The notes beneath the pieces are model-generated. The model was not told the DNA's origin and searched no databases. It saw only the letters and a list, made by a program, of their open reading frames with translations. Source: Sulfurihydrogenibium sp. (GTDB lineage: Bacteria > Aquificota > Aquificia > Aquificales > Hydrogenothermaceae). From it: DNA of 33,482 bases. The translations under genes and the position numbers were made by a program. This document shows, one piece after another, positions 32,923-33,482 of this stretch. The stretch's first letter is position 1. Each line of letters opens with the position of its first letter. The stretch spans positions 1 to 33,482 of the forward strand of contig NZ_DAIDMN010000005.1 in NCBI RefSeq assembly GCF_027448985.1, given 5' to 3'.

Positions 32923-33321
32923 TTATCTAATTATGATTTCTTTATTTAACAATTTAAGAATGACTATGATAAGTAAAATAATTACCAAAATACCAATCGC
33001 AAAACCTATTCCATCTCCACCTGCCAAAACTTTATCAGATGCTTGAGCAAGCATATGTATCTGTTGGTCGTTCATTTTTGATAATTTTTCCTTTACTTCT
33101 TCTTCTGATAAGCCATAAGCTTTTAATTTTTCTTTTACAATTTGATTTTCTAAAGCTCTTTGAATCTTATCTATATCTATATTTCTCTGATTTTCTATAA
33201 CAGATTGGTTATTAGACATTAAAGAATCAACCATTGCTGCTGGTGCTGATGCAGTTGATAATAAAGTCATATAACCTGCCATCGCTACTGCTATACTTGC
33301 TTTCTTTAATCTTTTTATCAT
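32923..33321 (-). CDS. PA2779-like exported membrane protein
   Basis: A 132-residue protein with a signal sequence (about 1-29, ending APAAM), a helical charged middle (about 45-95) containing LSEEEVKEKLSKMNDQQ, and a C-terminal Gly-hinge plus membrane helix (about 103-124). This layout and its place directly before a C39-like peptidase match the PA2779 family, which accompanies PA2778 peptidases. The function is unknown. GAGGT lies 7-8 nt before the ATG and a near-consensus promoter lies upstream. Confidence 0.75.
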   Translation of the reverse strand: MIKRLKKASIAVAMAGYMTLLSTASAPAAMVDSLMSNNQSVIENQRNIDIDKIQRALENQIVKEKLKAYGLSEEEVKEKLSKMNDQQIHMLAQASDKVLAGGDGIGFAIGILVIILLIIVILKLLNKEIIIR

Positions 33322-33352
33322 TTAGCTTACCTCATGACATAAATTTTTGTTA

Positions 33353-33381
33353 ATTTTATATTATAGTTTGAAAATTGTCAA
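33353..33381 (-). promoter_or_regulatory. Near-consensus sigma-70 promoter for the PA2779-like operon
   Basis: On the minus strand TTGACA (33381-33376) and TAAAAT (33358-33353) are exactly 17 bp apart, about 30 bp upstream of the ATG at 33321. This is the best -35/-10 pair in the window. Confidence 0.65.
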
Positions 33382-33405
33382 TATATCTAATAAATTAAAT
33401 AATCA

Positions 33406-33482
33406 AACTCTAATTTCCAATTTAAATAATTTTAAAACAAACCAAGACAAGTAGCAAAACTTAAAGCTAAAATGAAGAAGTT
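33406..33482 (-). repeat. Right arm of the perfect 77-bp terminal inverted repeat
   Basis: The exact reverse complement of bases 1-77. Here the arm has no gene leading into it: upstream lies the PA2779-like promoter on the other strand. The reading frame used by the left-end small gene stays open from about 33338 into the repeat but has no start codon, so this copy looks like a duplicated gene end. Confidence 0.97.

Noticed and set aside
33338-33454. Open frame at the right end running into the repeat
   Set aside because: No start codon or ribosome site, very AT-rich, and it overlaps the PA2779-like promoter on the other strand.
1-33482. Linear plasmid or virus with terminal inverted repeats
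   Set aside because: Content is core chromosomal genes (murG, ftsI, uvrC, hemC) with no replication, packaging or terminal-protein gene. A contig bounded by a chromosomal repeat explains the ends better.
1-33482. tRNA, rRNA, CRISPR array, riboswitch or IS element
   Set aside because: Gaps between genes are short and I saw no T-arm signature, no regularly spaced direct repeats, no complex leader structure before hemC, bioB or queF, and no transposase.

Overview
This looks like a chromosomal fragment from an AT-rich (about one-third G+C by eye) thermophilic bacterium, most like the Aquificota, family Hydrogenothermaceae (Sulfurihydrogenibium type). The placement is an inference from protein character: AGA/AGG-dominated arginine, Lys/Glu-rich proteins, frequent TTG starts, tightly overlapping operons, an Ogg2-type glycosylase, QueH and a stand-alone diiron metallo-beta-lactamase protein. 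No tRNA, rRNA, CRISPR array, transposase or phage gene was seen. No gene-free stretch exceeds 300 bp; the largest are 33322-33482 (161 bp) and 5507-5657 (151 bp).

Layout. (A) Minus strand 5506 to 29: an AAA-ATPase/PD-(D/E)XK protein, murD, ftsW, murG and two small orphans. (B) Plus strand 5658-11699: a secretion cluster of a Wza-type exporter with SLBB repeats, a Wzz-like co-polymerase, a YjbE/GfcA-like Ala/Gly-rich peptide and a YjbH/GfcD-like outer-membrane protein. This is a reduced group 4 capsule (gfc/yjb)-like set. (C) Plus strand bioB, then a coiled-coil nuclease-fold protein and queH. (D) Minus strand 23384 to 14812: a broken second copy of the AAA/PD-(D/E)XK gene, an ArnT/PMT-type glycosyltransferase, hemC, a RodZ-like protein, ogg, rsmG, rluB and a GH15 enzyme. 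(E) Plus strand uvrC. (F) Minus strand 30655 to 25140: a PpiD/SurA-like chaperone, a degenerate HD-like protein, a diiron MBL protein, rsmH, an ftsL-like gene and ftsI. (G) Plus strand ispA and queF. (H) Minus strand 33321 to 31952: PA2779-like, C39 peptidase and TPR lipoprotein genes, a split version of the proteobacterial PA2778/PA2779 pair.

How the genes work together. Two pieces of the division/cell-wall (dcw) cluster, rsmH-ftsL-ftsI and murD-ftsW-murG, lie about 21 kb apart on the same strand. Queuosine is represented twice (QueF making preQ1, QueH for the last reduction). Both secretion modules have a small exported Ala-rich or membrane-anchored protein first, then an RNA hairpin, then the larger envelope protein, which suggests attenuation that sets protein ratios.

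Unusual at the DNA level: bases 1-77 and 33406-33482 are a perfect 77-bp inverted repeat, so the window is probably a whole contig bounded by two inverted copies of a longer repeat. The 7-mer TCCGGAT/ATCCGGA is strongly over-represented and occurs in all three codon frames. A perfect 18-bp palindrome forms overlapping -10 boxes for a divergent gene pair, and ispA and uvrC look leaderless.
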